This document shows positions 44,506 to 53,431 of a stretch of DNA of 64,000 bases, in pieces. The position numbers and the translations under genes are program-made. Source of the DNA: Lactobacillales bacterium (lineage in GTDB: Bacteria; Bacillota; Bacilli; Lactobacillales; Streptococcaceae); the NCBI GenBank assembly GCA_031261705.1, contig JAISJD010000044.1:24001-88000 (forward strand), read 5' to 3'. The notes under the pieces are model-generated. The model was not told the origin of the DNA, made no database searches, and saw nothing but the letters and a program-made list of their open reading frames with translations. Within the stretch, counting starts at the first letter, position 1, and every line of letters begins with the position of its first letter.

Positions 44506-44609
44506 TGTGGATACTGTGGAAAAGTTGCTTCACCGTGCGTGACTGAAAGTTTTCCACTTGTGGATAACCTGTGGATAGTTTTTCTTCTTGTCAACAGGGG
44601 TGTGGATAG
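44506..44609. other. oriC, DnaA-box cluster between dnaA and dnaN
   Basis: Four boxes in 104 bases: TGTGGATAC (44506-44514), the perfect TGTGGATAA (44559-44567), TGTGGATAG (44570-44578) and TGTGGATAG (44601-44609). Immediately beside them lies a TATATATATAG AT-rich tract (44467-44478) and TAGTAATCTTAGTAG, a candidate unwinding element with DnaA-trio character. Confidence 0.85.
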
Positions 44610-44619
44610 TTTTTTTTCG

Positions 44620-45966
44620 TTAACGCCCCAAGCGTGTCCGGATTTCCGAAATTTCTTGTTTCAAGCCAGCATCTGTAGTGACGGCTTTGGCAATTTTGTC
44701 AATCGCATAGATGACGGTCGAATGATCTTTTCCGCCAAACTCTGCTCCGATTTTTGGAAATGAGCTTTCCGTCAGCTCACGAGAGAGATACATCGCAATT
44801 TGACGAGGGACTGTGAACGTTTTGAGGCGTTTTTTCCCTTTTAAATCCTTGAGCGTGATATTGAAATATTTCGCCACCTCGTCTTGAATTTCAGGAATCG
44901 AAAGCTGCACACGTGCGCCCTGTGATTTCAACGATTTCAAGGCATCTGCGGCAAGAGAGGTCGTAATATCGGTACCTGTCATGGTCGAATAGGCCTGCAC
45001 ACGAATCAAAGCTCCCTCTAGTTCACGAATATTGTCCGAAAATTGTCCGGCAATATAGCGCAAGGTGTCGTCTGGAATTTCCAGATTTTCACTGACCGCT
45101 TTATTACGTAAAATCGCAATCCGAGTTTCCAAATCTGGTGGGGTAATATCGACCGACAAGCCCCACGCAAAGCGGGAAACAAGGCGTGCTTCCATGCCCG
45201 GAATGTCCTGTGGCGTGCGATCGCTCGTGAGGACAATTTGTTTTTGATTGTTAAATAAGGCTTCAAAGGTATTGAAAAATTCCTCCTGTGTTGAGCCTTT
45301 TTTGGCGAAAAATTGAATATCATCGACGAGTAGGAGGTCAACATTTCGGTAACTTTCCCGAAAATCACCCGTTGTCTTCGATGAAATGGATTCAATCAGT
45401 TCGTTGACAAACGTCTCAGCAGGCACGTATTTGATTTTTGCGTTCGGGTTGGTCGTTAGCATCTGATGCCCAATTGCGTGCATTAGATGGGTCTTTCCTA
45501 GCCCCACACCGCCATATAAGAAGAGTGGGTTGTACATCATGCCCGGTTCATCTGCCACAACGAGCGCGGCAGCATGCGCCATTTGATTGCCCTTTCCAAT
45601 GACAAAAGTGTCAAAGGTGTATTTATCATTGAGCTTCGAGTGACTTTGGTTTTTCCGATCCACGCTAAATTCAGCGGGACTTTCGCTTACCATTGGCACA
45701 TTCGCTTCAATTTCCTTTTGTGTCACGATTTTTGGGATAATTTCTTGACCCGTCGCTGCAAAGCCTGCCGCAACGACATAGTTTTGCAATTTCGTTTGCC
45801 AATAATTTTTATGCAATTCACTGGCAACCAAAATGGTCAAGACGTTGCCATTTAACCCTAGCGGCTCGCTCGTATGAACAAAGGTGTCCATGCTAGGCTT
45901 GGAGAGCTGCACTTCTTCAGTAAGATAATGCAAAAAACCGTCCCAGATACTATTCATATCTGTCAT
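44620..45966 (-). CDS. dnaA: Chromosomal replication initiator DnaA
   Basis: 448 residues. Domain I at 1-80 (IWDGFLHYLTEEVQLSKPSM), a variable linker to about 110, an AAA+ domain with Walker A YGGVGLGKTHL (near 155) and Walker B DLLLVDDIQFF (near 210), and a C-terminal domain IV with the DnaA-box-binding signature GGKDHSTVIYAIDKI. It opens oriC and loads helicase. DnaA boxes lie on both sides of the gene. The ATG is preceded by AAAGGAAATG. Confidence 0.98.
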   Translation of the reverse strand: MTDMNSIWDGFLHYLTEEVQLSKPSMDTFVHTSEPLGLNGNVLTILVASELHKNYWQTKLQNYVVAAGFAATGQEIIPKIVTQKEIEANVPMVSESPAEFSVDRKNQSHSKLNDKYTFDTFVIGKGNQMAHAAALVVADEPGMMYNPLFLYGGVGLGKTHLMHAIGHQMLTTNPNAKIKYVPAETFVNELIESISSKTTGDFRESYRNVDLLLVDDIQFFAKKGSTQEEFFNTFEALFNNQKQIVLTSDRTPQDIPGMEARLVSRFAWGLSVDITPPDLETRIAILRNKAVSENLEIPDDTLRYIAGQFSDNIRELEGALIRVQAYSTMTGTDITTSLAADALKSLKSQGARVQLSIPEIQDEVAKYFNITLKDLKGKKRLKTFTVPRQIAMYLSRELTESSFPKIGAEFGGKDHSTVIYAIDKIAKAVTTDAGLKQEISEIRTRLGR

Positions 45967-46103
45967 TGCTTCATTTCCTTTCTACAACGCTTGGTAAACA
46001 AGGCTAAAAATCCTTCTATCTAAATAAATGCCGTTCTTTTTTTGTGTTCTTCTTCGACCTTGTCAAAAAATAAGAAGAGTCACGCCAAAAGGACGCATGA
46101 GAT

Positions 46104-46552
46104 TTATCCACGCTGCTTTTTTATTTTTTGTCCTATTTCCACTTGTATTCTTAAAGAGACAAAAAAAAGTCCCCAAATAAGAAATTGGCTTTTATATGAT
46201 AGCATGATTTAGCAGAATTTTCCACAGTCTGAGGGGGCTTGTGGAAAAAAGTTTCACAGGGGTGGATAAAAATTATCAACAGGCAAGTGCAGGGTGTGTA
46301 TAAGTAGGGTAAAACAGGAGTTATCAACAAGAACATGTGAGTAACAACCCTTATGTTTATTGGGTTTATTAAAGTTATCCACAAAACAAATTTACCCTGT
46401 GCAAAACTTATAGACAGGGGCAAAAACAGAGGAGAAAACAGTGGAAAAGTCTGGGAAACTTTTTTTCTGTGGAAAAAGTTTTCCACAAGGTGACAAGACT
46501 TATCGACAAAAATGTGGATAAGATTTTCGGGCAAAAGAGAGAGTTTTCCACA
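46104..46552. other. oriC, DnaA-box cluster upstream of dnaA
   Basis: Perfect boxes TTATCCACA (46375-46383) and TGTGGATAA (46513-46521), and near-perfect ones at 46104 (TTATCCACG), 46261 (GGTGGATAA), 46273 and 46321 (TTATCAACA), 46479 and 46544 (TTTTCCACA) and 46500 (TTATCGACA). There is no gene in this 640-base region. This is the major origin cluster and probably autoregulates dnaA. Confidence 0.9.
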
Positions 46553-46569
46553 AGTGAAGAGCAGACAAA

Positions 46570-46602
46570 AAAGCCTCTTCTACACCAGTAAAAGAGGTTT
46601 CA
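46570..46602 (-). terminator. Terminator of the nucleosidase gene
   Basis: On the minus strand CCTCTT pairs with AAGAGG around a loop and is followed by CTTTTTT; starts right after the stop codon. Confidence 0.7.
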
Positions 46603-46603
46603 A

Positions 46604-47236
46604 TTAAATTTTCTTTTGTAAAGCTTCCAGCAAAATATCCGTCGATTTTTCAGCGGCTAATTCTTCATAATTATTGAAATTTTTCCACGCTTGGTTGTTA
46701 GCATTGTCGGTAATCGTCCGAACGCTGACAAAGGGTGTCGCATGTTTCGCACAGACTTCGGCAACCCGTGCACTTTCACAATCCACCGCCACCGCATGAC
46801 AAACTTTTTTCAGCTCCTGCTTGCGATGCGTGTCGTCAATAAACTGCTCTACGGTCAAAATCTTCCCGACTTTCGCAGACGGGTAAATTTTCTTGAATAG
46901 CTGAACGAGGGTGTCCTCCGCTGGAAATTCTTCTTTTGTTTGACAATCGAAATAACTGTTTCCAATCACGAGTGCTAGTGGAGAAAGCTCATCATCTATC
47001 GCCCCCGCCAGTCCCGTAGCAATCACCTGCCCCACCTGAAAGGTATGAATCAAAAGCTCAGTTACCTTTTCTATGTCCACCGTGTCGTTTGGCACCTCGG
47101 CAAGCACGATTTTTTTATGTTTTAGCTCCCCACTCGTGAAGCGAAAATTTTCAATTTCAATAGTTTGCGTTTGCACGAGCGCTTGACGGATGTTTTCTAG
47201 TTCCTCTTTAACAGAACCAATCACGCCTATTTTCAT
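46604..47236 (-). CDS. mtnN: MTA/SAH nucleosidase-family protein
   Basis: 210 residues. MKIGVIGSVKEELENIRQAL, IATGLAGAIDDELSPLALVI and VDCESARVAEVCAKHATPFV followed by VRTITDNAN match 5'-methylthioadenosine/S-adenosylhomocysteine nucleosidases: N-terminal strand, G-x-A-G-x loop, E-containing helix and the catalytic Asp in ITDNA. The usual VDMEGAA motif reads VDCESAR, and the protein is slightly short, so substrate preference may differ. Such enzymes recycle methylthioadenosine and S-adenosylhomocysteine and affect AI-2 formation. It is on the minus strand facing the origin. Confidence 0.72.
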   Translation of the reverse strand: MKIGVIGSVKEELENIRQALVQTQTIEIENFRFTSGELKHKKIVLAEVPNDTVDIEKVTELLIHTFQVGQVIATGLAGAIDDELSPLALVIGNSYFDCQTKEEFPAEDTLVQLFKKIYPSAKVGKILTVEQFIDDTHRKQELKKVCHAVAVDCESARVAEVCAKHATPFVSVRTITDNANNQAWKNFNNYEELAAEKSTDILLEALQKKI

Positions 47237-47493
47237 AGAAATCTCCTCCGATTTACAGATGAATTTTTCTTCATTCTTCTCTTATTATTATACCATATTT
47301 GAGAGGAAATTCTGAGAAGGGCTTTCATTTTCTTTTTTCTCACGTTTTTTTGTCAATTTTTTTGAAATGAAACTTATGCTATACTAGAGGGTAAGAAAAA
47401 TGAGGAGAATCGTCAAAAAAATTCGATTTTTCTTTTTTTATAGGGCTTCTGGGGGGCTGAAGTTCTGGATAAAAATAATCTAGGAGAGATGAA

Positions 47494-47952
47494 ATGCGTT
47501 CAAAGGTTAAGGAAAATATTGTATTGACGCTAGCGTTTCTTTTGTCACTTTCGGTTGGGATGGGTTTGTATTATTTAAAAACACAGGCACATGTGCTGAG
47601 TGAGGATGGCGTCGCTGTGAGTTTGGCGTTGGTTCCAGAAAAAGTAACACCTGATATCTTGGTGTTTTTGGAGAAATCTTCTGGGGAACGGCAAATTCTT
47701 TATCAGGCGGAGAAACTAGAAAAAGTCGAAATCAACGAGCTCTGCTTTTTTCAAGGAACGGCAGATTTAAAGGTGGAAACTTCGGGCAAGTCGTACACAA
47801 TTATTCGAGGAATTAAAGGAAATAGACGAAACATGTTGCGGGCAAAGGCACGAATTTACGAGAAAAATGGTCGATTTACTGTGGAAACTCGGTATTCTTA
47901 CGTGCAAGAGGTGAACTTCTCGAAATTCCCTAAAAGTGAAAAGTTAAATTAA
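47494..47952 (+). CDS. Predicted secreted or membrane-anchored protein, unknown
   Basis: 152 residues. One N-terminal hydrophobic segment (IVLTLAFLLSLSVGMGLYYL) preceded by basic residues, acting as anchor or signal peptide, then a soluble domain with alternating strand-like sequence (VAVSLALVPEKVTPDILVFL, TIIRGIKGNRRNMLRAKA). SD AGGAGAG. No family recognised. Confidence 0.6.
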   Translation: MRSKVKENIVLTLAFLLSLSVGMGLYYLKTQAHVLSEDGVAVSLALVPEKVTPDILVFLEKSSGERQILYQAEKLEKVEINELCFFQGTADLKVETSGKSYTIIRGIKGNRRNMLRAKARIYEKNGRFTVETRYSYVQEVNFSKFPKSEKLN

Positions 47953-48090
47953 ATCTTCCTTTTATACTCTTATAAATAACTTTTTCCTTTTAGTTTTAAA
48001 GTGTTTTTTGCTATACTTACTCTACATGGAAAAATTATTTTTTTGGTCAGCAATTATTGGGTTTTCATGAGAGAAAAGAGGCTGTTAAAA

Positions 48091-48444
48091 ATGGAAAATA
48101 AAGAACGTGTGATGTTACCAAAATGGAACTGGGGCGCTTTTGGATTAACATGGATTTGGGGATTAGGAAATGGCGTGTTTATCATGCTGCTTTCATTTAT
48201 CCCCGCAGCAAACATTATTATGGCATTTATCGGGGCGCTAAAAGGGTATGAATGGCTTTGGGAAACAGGAAAGTATCAGACCGTAGAAGAAATGAAGGCA
48301 GACCAGAAAGCATGGAATACTATCGGAATCATCTTTTTCGTTTTAAATGTGGTTGGGGTTCTTTTCTTGATTCTTTTCTTTAGTGTTTTTGTCAATTATT
48401 TAGTCAATTTGGCGCCAACGTCGGTTGATTACGGTACTTACTAA
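48091..48444 (+). CDS. Small membrane protein, first of two tandem paralogues
   Basis: 117 residues from the ATG at 48091 (GAGG nine bases upstream). The N-terminus MLPKWNWGAFGLTWIWGLGN is followed by hydrophobic segments and ALKGYEWLWETGKYQTVEEM. The protein at 48463-48852 repeats nearly all of these elements. They resemble a small Trp-rich membrane protein family common in enterococci and lactobacilli; the function is unknown. Two to three membrane helices; 18 bases separate the two genes, one operon. Confidence 0.7.
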   Translation: MENKERVMLPKWNWGAFGLTWIWGLGNGVFIMLLSFIPAANIIMAFIGALKGYEWLWETGKYQTVEEMKADQKAWNTIGIIFFVLNVVGVLFLILFFSVFVNYLVNLAPTSVDYGTY

Positions 48445-48462
48445 GTGAAGGAGGGAACAAGA

Positions 48463-48852
48463 ATGGAAAATCAAGAAGTACAACCACAAATTCAGCAACC
48501 AGTACAACCAGTAGAACAGCCGGTCATTTTACCAAAATGGAATTGGGCAGCATTTAGTTTAACTTGGATGTGGGGGATTGGCAACGGGGTCTCTAACATG
48601 ATTATTGCGGTGATTCCAGGCGCTAGTCTAGTGATGAGATTTGTCGGAGCATTAAAGGGTTATGAATGGCTTTGGGCAACCGGCAAGTATCAAACAGTGG
48701 AAGAAATGAAAGAAGATCAAAAAATTTGGAATGTCGTGGGGATTGTGATGTTCGCCATAAATATGTTGGGCGTGTTATTTTTGATAGTGTACATTTTAAT
48801 TGTTGGTGTGGCGGTTTTTGCAGGCATCCTCAGTGAAATCGGCAGTTATTAA
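48463..48852 (+). CDS. Small membrane protein, second tandem paralogue
   Basis: 129 residues from the ATG at 48463 (AGGAGGG upstream). A Gln/Pro-rich N-terminal extension (QPQIQQPVQPVEQPVILP) precedes WNWAAFSLTWMWGIGNGV and GALKGYEWLWATGKYQTVEE. These match the preceding gene almost word for word, so the pair is a recent duplication that differs mainly in this extension. Function unknown. Confidence 0.72.
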   Translation: MENQEVQPQIQQPVQPVEQPVILPKWNWAAFSLTWMWGIGNGVSNMIIAVIPGASLVMRFVGALKGYEWLWATGKYQTVEEMKEDQKIWNVVGIVMFAINMLGVLFLIVYILIVGVAVFAGILSEIGSY

Positions 48853-48873
48853 TCCTCCGTCAAGAATTTTCCC

Positions 48874-48903
48874 TTGACAATCTGGCGCTTGACGAAGTAT
48901 AAT
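48874..48903 (+). promoter_or_regulatory. rpmH promoter
   Basis: TTGACA (48874-48879), 18 bases, TATAAT (48898-48903). Consensus elements suggest a strong promoter, as expected for ribosomal protein L34. Confidence 0.8.
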
Positions 48904-48981
48904 GTCAAAGTATGTCTAGGTACCTAGAAAAGCGCAAACTAGATAATTACAAGAAATTTTTTATCGGAGGTGTATTGACTC

Positions 48982-49116
48982 ATGAAACGTACTTACCAAC
49001 CAAACAAACGTAAACGTCAAAAAGTTCACGGTTTCCGTAAACGTATGTCTACAAAAAATGGTCGTCGTGTCTTAAAATCTCGTCGTCTTAAAGGACGTAA
49101 AGTTTTAGCAGCGTAA
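48982..49116 (+). CDS. rpmH: 50S ribosomal protein L34
   Basis: 44 residues starting [20 protein letters not shown], then [18 protein letters not shown], the unmistakable L34 sequence. The SD CGGAGGTG lies about 12 bases before the ATG. It lies next to the origin on the strand leading away from dnaA, as in most bacteria. The conserved next gene, rnpA, is missing here: a terminator and then treR follow, and rnpA-yidC lie at 25-26.5 kb. Confidence 0.97.
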   Translation: MKRTYQPNKRKRQKVHGFRKRMSTKNGRRVLKSRRLKGRKVLAA

Positions 49117-49139
49117 GGCAAATATCAGGCTTCGCTTTA

Positions 49140-49190
49140 TCAGAGCATGGTGGGAAAACTCGAGTTTCCACTGTCCTCTGATTTTTTTTT
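49140..49190 (+). terminator. Terminator after rpmH
   Basis: TCAGAG..GTGGGAAA pairs with TTTCCAC..CTCTGA and is followed by TTTTTTTT. It confirms rpmH is monocistronic in this genome. Confidence 0.85.
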
Positions 49191-49306
49191 GCATTTTTTC
49201 TAAGAATTTCCATAAATTTTTTGTCAAAAAGTGAAAAAGGCATCATGCTTGGACATCTGTTCATTTATTCGCCATTTAGCGAAACAATGCAAAAATTCAT
49301 TCCAGT

Positions 49307-49332
49307 AAAAAAGGCACTGAAAATTCAGCACC
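49307..49332 (-). terminator. Terminator after treR
   Basis: AGGTGCTGAA pairs with TTCAGTGCCT on the minus strand and is followed by TTTTT. Confidence 0.75.
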
Positions 49333-49343
49333 TCACAAACTTT

Positions 49344-50069
49344 TTATAATGTCCGTCGCCGTCTCGCAAATTCGACAAATTGGAATTTGTCTACACGGTG
49401 GCGGCTTTCTGTGTATTGAAACATGGAGGTATCCTCGAGGAAAACATGGCTCTTCACGGAAACCACACTATTATCCTTTGAACGCAAATCAAGGTAGCGT
49501 TTATCCATTTCTGTCGTGTCACTCACGGTAATCTCTTTCTTCGCATAGGAAATCGCAAGGTTCAATTCCTCCTCAAAATAAGCATAAATCGAGTCCTCCG
49601 CTATTTCTTTGGTTAAGTTCGGCACAAATTCACAAAGTAAATAATCAATATCGAGCACCACTGCTTGCCCGTCAATCAACCGCTGGCGCACCAATTTCCA
49701 CACCTCCGCCCCGACTGGAAAGGCAATTAAATGGGCTTCTTTTTCATCCAAGGTATAGCGACTAAGCGAGACCATCTTTGTTTCACTCTTAAAGCCTTGA
49801 ATCTCCTCTAACTCCTTATAGCTCGTCAAGCCAGAAATCGGGAAATTCACCGGAGAAATCATGCCAATCACAATCGACCCCTTGCCGTGTTTTTTTTGAA
49901 TATAGCCATTTTCCGCCAAAAGAGCCAGTGCCCGCCGCACGGTATCACGAGAAACATGATAAATCTCACGAAACTCACTCTCACTTGGTAAAACAGTGTT
50001 CGGCGCATACTCCCCACAACGTATTTTACTTTCAATATCTTGAAAAACCTCTTGATAACGTGTTGCCAT
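49344..50069 (-). CDS. treR: Trehalose operon repressor TreR (GntR family, HutC type)
   Basis: 241 residues from the ATG at 50069. The winged HTH at 1-70 reads LPSESEFREIYHVSRDTVRR, the GntR DNA-binding core. The C-terminal UTRA ligand domain (KLVRQRLIDGQAVVLDIDYL, FVEFARRRRTL) matches HutC-type regulators, and its details resemble TreR. Trehalose-6-phosphate would be the inducer. The matching palindrome CTTGTACGTACAAG stands in front of treP 25 kb away across the origin. It is odd that this gene lies between rpmH and jag on the lagging strand. Confidence 0.83.
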   Translation of the reverse strand: MATRYQEVFQDIESKIRCGEYAPNTVLPSESEFREIYHVSRDTVRRALALLAENGYIQKKHGKGSIVIGMISPVNFPISGLTSYKELEEIQGFKSETKMVSLSRYTLDEKEAHLIAFPVGAEVWKLVRQRLIDGQAVVLDIDYLLCEFVPNLTKEIAEDSIYAYFEEELNLAISYAKKEITVSDTTEMDKRYLDLRSKDNSVVSVKSHVFLEDTSMFQYTESRHRVDKFQFVEFARRRRTL

Positions 50070-50325
50070 ACACCGCACCCTCTCTTTTATAGCTTCTTTC
50101 TTTCATTATACACGATTTCACAAAAAATTTTAGGGGAAAGAGAGAAAAAACAAAACACTTTTTTAAAATAAAATAAAGTGAGATATTTAACAAAAAAACT
50201 CAAGGAATTAACGACTTTTATTACAGATGTTCGACTTTTGTTGTATAATGATAGGGAGTTAAAATTCTAGTAATCGGGTAGGTCATACGGGCAACGTAAG
50301 TTCTACAAGAAGGAGGAGTATTTGA

Positions 50326-51207
50326 ATGGCTATTTTCACAGGAGCAACCGTTGAAGAAGCAATCGAACGTGGCTTGAAGAAATTAGGAATACCAAAGGAA
50401 AAAGCACATATTCATATCAAGCAGGCGGAGAAAAAAGGAGTCTTAGGTTTCGGAAAACGAAATGCAGAAGTTGAGATTGACGCTATCGCGGAGCACGTGA
50501 TTTTACAAGCAGACCGTTCTGCTGTGCGTGGTGTACCAGAAGAAATCAAAGCTCAAGCCGAACCTGTCCAATCTGCAAGTGAAGCGACTGTTGAGCTTTC
50601 TCAAGTCGTAGAAGCAGTCAAAGCTGCCGAGGCAGAAAAAAATGGCACAGCGACCCCAAAGTCATCCGTCGCAGCTACTGAAACCACATCCACATCGGAA
50701 GTTGTGACCCCAAAGGACGCACCTTTCTTAGAGAATTTAGATGAAAATGCCGCCGTTGCTGAGTTGGCAAAGTATTTAACAAAAATCACGAAGGAGCTTG
50801 GCGCACCGGCATTAGTTCGCATTGACCGTGATGAAAACGGCTTGATTTTCTTCCATTTGGATAGTCAAAAGCAAGGCATTTTGATTGGCAAGCACGGGAA
50901 AATCTTAAATGCGTTACAATATCTTTCACAGGTATTCGTCCACCGTGTCGCTGAAAACAAGCTTTCTATCGTGGTGAACGTCGGAGATTATCGTGAAAAA
51001 CGCAAAGCTGTCTTAATACGTTTAGCTGAACGTACCGCCGACCGTGTCAAGAAGTCAGGTCAACCTGTTTTCTTGGAACCAATGCCCGCTTTTGAGCGGA
51101 AGCAAATTCATGCGGCTTTAGCTAAAGACCCGTACATTTCCACACATTCCGAGGGTGACGAACCGTATCGCTACCTTGTCGTTGAAAAAAGTGGCAAACA
51201 AATCTAA
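50326..51207 (+). CDS. jag: RNA-binding protein Jag (KhpB/EloR)
   Basis: 293 residues. Jag-N domain (ATVEEAIERGLKKLGIPKEK, GVLGFGKRNAEVEI), an Ala/Glu/Thr linker about 65-145, a KH domain (FFHLDSQKQGILIGKHGKIL) and an R3H domain at the C-terminus (MPAFERKQIHAALA). Jag/EloR controls cell elongation through RNA binding with KhpA. It is normally the next gene after yidC; here yidC is elsewhere. SD AAGGAGGAG. Confidence 0.93.
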   Translation: MAIFTGATVEEAIERGLKKLGIPKEKAHIHIKQAEKKGVLGFGKRNAEVEIDAIAEHVILQADRSAVRGVPEEIKAQAEPVQSASEATVELSQVVEAVKAAEAEKNGTATPKSSVAATETTSTSEVVTPKDAPFLENLDENAAVAELAKYLTKITKELGAPALVRIDRDENGLIFFHLDSQKQGILIGKHGKILNALQYLSQVFVHRVAENKLSIVVNVGDYREKRKAVLIRLAERTADRVKKSGQPVFLEPMPAFERKQIHAALAKDPYISTHSEGDEPYRYLVVEKSGKQI

Positions 51208-51388
51208 TCATTCGCTGCTCTCTTTTTAGGGGGTGGCTTTTTATTTTTCTGTAAATTCCCCAAATCCAAAAACTTTCCACTTGCATTTCCATACAATCAG
51301 TAGCATAATACTATATGTAAAATAGTATTAGAGAATAAATAGTACAAACATAAAAATGAGCACATACGAGAAAGGAGTGGAGAAATCT

Positions 51389-51733
51389 ATGGCGATTCAA
51401 TTATCCAGTGAGCTACTAGATGGGGCGGTACTTGGCTTGTTGAGCGAGCAAGATTATTACGGCTATGCTTTGACGAAAAAAGTGCAAGAATCGTTTCCTG
51501 TCAGTGAGTCCACCATGTACCCAGTGTTGCGCCGGCTGAAAAAAAATGCGGCTCTTGAAACCTATGATGAGGCATATGAGGGGCGAAATCGGCGCTATTA
51601 CCGCATTACAATGACTGGAGAAACAATGTTAACCAAGCTACAAGAAGAATGGGAACTCTTTCGGGAAAATGTGGATACGATTTTAAAATTAAAGGAAAGT
51701 GGGGAGGAAGATGAACGAAATGACATACTTTAA
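51389..51733 (+). CDS. PadR-family transcriptional regulator
   Basis: 114 residues from the ATG at 51389 (GGAGTGGAG upstream; an earlier in-frame ATG has a poorer context). LLSEQDYYGYALTKKVQESF, STMYPVLRRLKKNAALETYD and RYYRITMTGETMLTKLQEEW are the PadR winged-helix sequence. It probably represses its own operon with DUF1700 and DUF4097 genes, an arrangement common in Firmicutes and often linked to envelope stress. Overlaps the next gene by 23 bases. Confidence 0.9.
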   Translation: MAIQLSSELLDGAVLGLLSEQDYYGYALTKKVQESFPVSESTMYPVLRRLKKNAALETYDEAYEGRNRRYYRITMTGETMLTKLQEEWELFRENVDTILKLKESGEEDERNDIL

Positions 51734-52346
51734 GGAACTAGCGAGTTATTTAACCCTGCTAAATAGCGACGAGCGCAACGATGTGGTGAATTACTACCAA
51801 GAATACGCCCTAGATGCAGGATTGTCTGAGGCGCAAATCAAGGAGAAATTCGGCACCGCAAAAAAATTAGCTCGACAGATTTTGGCGGAATATTCTATGC
51901 GGGAAGACGACAACTATCAAGACAACAAAGAAACATATGGCAAAGAGAAAGCGAAAAAGAAATTATCGATGATTTGGCTGATTATTTTAGGCTTACTTGC
52001 CTCTCCAGTTCTCTTACCATTGGCATTCTGTCTTGTCTTATTGCTCCTTTCACTTTTAATTCTTGTCGCAGCTGCTTTTGCGGCAGTGCTGATTCTCCTA
52101 GGTGCGATGACCTTTGCCTCCGTTTTTGTGGTCGTAACAGGCTTTGGTATCATCAGTCAAAGTCTCGGCGTGGCGTTCCTTTTCATCGGTTGCGGCATTG
52201 GAGGAGTCGGGATTTCTCTCGTTATCTGGCCGTTATTGTTCTACTTCATTCGCTTTCTACTGGCGAGCGTGGCAAAACTGGCGAAATACATTGGTCGGAA
52301 ATTTATTCGGAAACCGAGTGCGGCAGATTGGGGGGATATTAGATGA
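51711..52346 (+). CDS. DUF1700 membrane protein
   Basis: 211 residues from the ATG at 51711 (GGGGAGG just upstream); an in-frame ATG nine bases later is also possible. The cytoplasmic N-terminus TYFKELASYLTLLNSDERND, with YYQEYALDAG and KFGTAKKLARQIL, is the DUF1700 signature. Three to four hydrophobic segments follow. It overlaps the DUF4097 gene by four bases (ATGA). Thought to work with the PadR regulator and DUF4097 protein at the membrane. Confidence 0.85.
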   Translation: MNEMTYFKELASYLTLLNSDERNDVVNYYQEYALDAGLSEAQIKEKFGTAKKLARQILAEYSMREDDNYQDNKETYGKEKAKKKLSMIWLIILGLLASPVLLPLAFCLVLLLLSLLILVAAAFAAVLILLGAMTFASVFVVVTGFGIISQSLGVAFLFIGCGIGGVGISLVIWPLLFYFIRFLLASVAKLAKYIGRKFIRKPSAADWGDIR

Positions 52347-53221
52347 AAAAATCCATGATTATTGGCGTTGGTCTGATTGTTTTTGGCGGGATTATGGCGT
52401 GTATCGGGATTAGCATGAAGCATGATTATTCCGGTGTTTTCTGGGAAAATGGCAAAGGATTTGTCGTCATGAAGGATTTTCATGAAGTGCAAACAATTCC
52501 CGAATTTAACAAAATTTCTGCGGATATGACGGATTATGAGCTAGAAGTGCGTGCGGGCGATAAGTTTGAGTTGGAACTACAAGGTTGGAAGTCAACGAAG
52601 AAACCAACGTTTGAAGTAAAAAATAACGAATTACGTGTAAAAATGAATGGAAAATTCGACAAAATCGGCATTGGCAATTTCTCCAATCATGATGAAAAAG
52701 TCTTGGTGATTGTGCCCAAAGAGTTTGCCATTGACGAAATTAACGTCAAAAGTAGCGGATACAGCGACATGAAGCTCGACCGTGTGCATGTCAAAAATCT
52801 GAAAATCACTGGCAGTCATAATCTGTATACGGGTGGGGCTAAGATTGACAATCTGGTAATGGATACGAAAGACGGCAATATCGTGTGGGAAAATTCTCAA
52901 GTGCTTGCGAGTTCGATTAAGGCGACTGGCGAGGGCTCTGTGACAAGTATCAGTAGCGTACTCACCAATCAAGAGCTTTGGTTTGCGACGGGGGAATTTG
53001 ACGCGGAAGATACGATTTTTGTTGGCAAAAACATGTTATCCGTGAATCACGGCGAAGTCGACCTGCGCAATGCTGGCTATGACGGGTTGGATATTAAGGT
53101 GGAAGATGGAAATATTTCGGTTGGCAACAAGGATTCCGAGCTTGCTTACGAGGAGAGCGGGACGGGCAAAGATTTGCTTGTGATTCGTGGGAAAGATACG
53201 GACGTGGATATTCAAAAATAA
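52343..53221 (+). CDS. DUF4097-family putative adhesin (membrane-anchored beta-solenoid)
   Basis: 292 residues. An N-terminal membrane anchor (MIIGVGLIVFGGIMACIGI), then repetitive strand-turn sequence such as ISADMTDYELEVRAGDKFEL, NVKSSGYSDMKLDRVHVKNL and GLDIKVEDGNISVGNKD. This is the DUF4097/DUF4098 pattern of right-handed beta-solenoid proteins that follow PadR-DUF1700. Ends close to a strong terminator. Function at the cell surface is unproven. Confidence 0.85.
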   Translation: MKKSMIIGVGLIVFGGIMACIGISMKHDYSGVFWENGKGFVVMKDFHEVQTIPEFNKISADMTDYELEVRAGDKFELELQGWKSTKKPTFEVKNNELRVKMNGKFDKIGIGNFSNHDEKVLVIVPKEFAIDEINVKSSGYSDMKLDRVHVKNLKITGSHNLYTGGAKIDNLVMDTKDGNIVWENSQVLASSIKATGEGSVTSISSVLTNQELWFATGEFDAEDTIFVGKNMLSVNHGEVDLRNAGYDGLDIKVEDGNISVGNKDSELAYEESGTGKDLLVIRGKDTDVDIQK

Positions 53222-53226
53222 GAGGA

Positions 53227-53262
53227 AATCAGCTGGGGCTTGGCTTTGGCTGATTTTTTTGA
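53227..53262 (+). terminator. Terminator of the padR-DUF1700-DUF4097 operon
   Basis: AATCAGC (53227-53233) pairs with GCTGATT (53249-53255), followed by TTTTT. Confidence 0.8.
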
Positions 53263-53284
53263 AGTATAAGAAAGTATAGATTTT

Positions 53285-53326
53285 GACCACTTAGAAACGT
53301 TGGCTTACCAATGATTCTAAGTGGTC
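53285..53326. terminator. Strong inverted repeat, possibly a bidirectional terminator
   Basis: Perfect 12-base arms GACCACTTAGAA (53285-53296) and TTCTAAGTGGTC (53315-53326), followed by TTTTTAA on the plus strand. No gene lies immediately on either side; part of a 760-base stretch without supported protein genes. Confidence 0.6.
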
Positions 53327-53431
53327 TTTTTAATGGCGTGGAGAAGCTTGGGAAGAGAATACTAGAGTATATTTGAAAATTATCCAAAGCTCCTTTTCAA
53401 CGTTGAGGAGGGGGATTTTAGCTCTCTAGGA

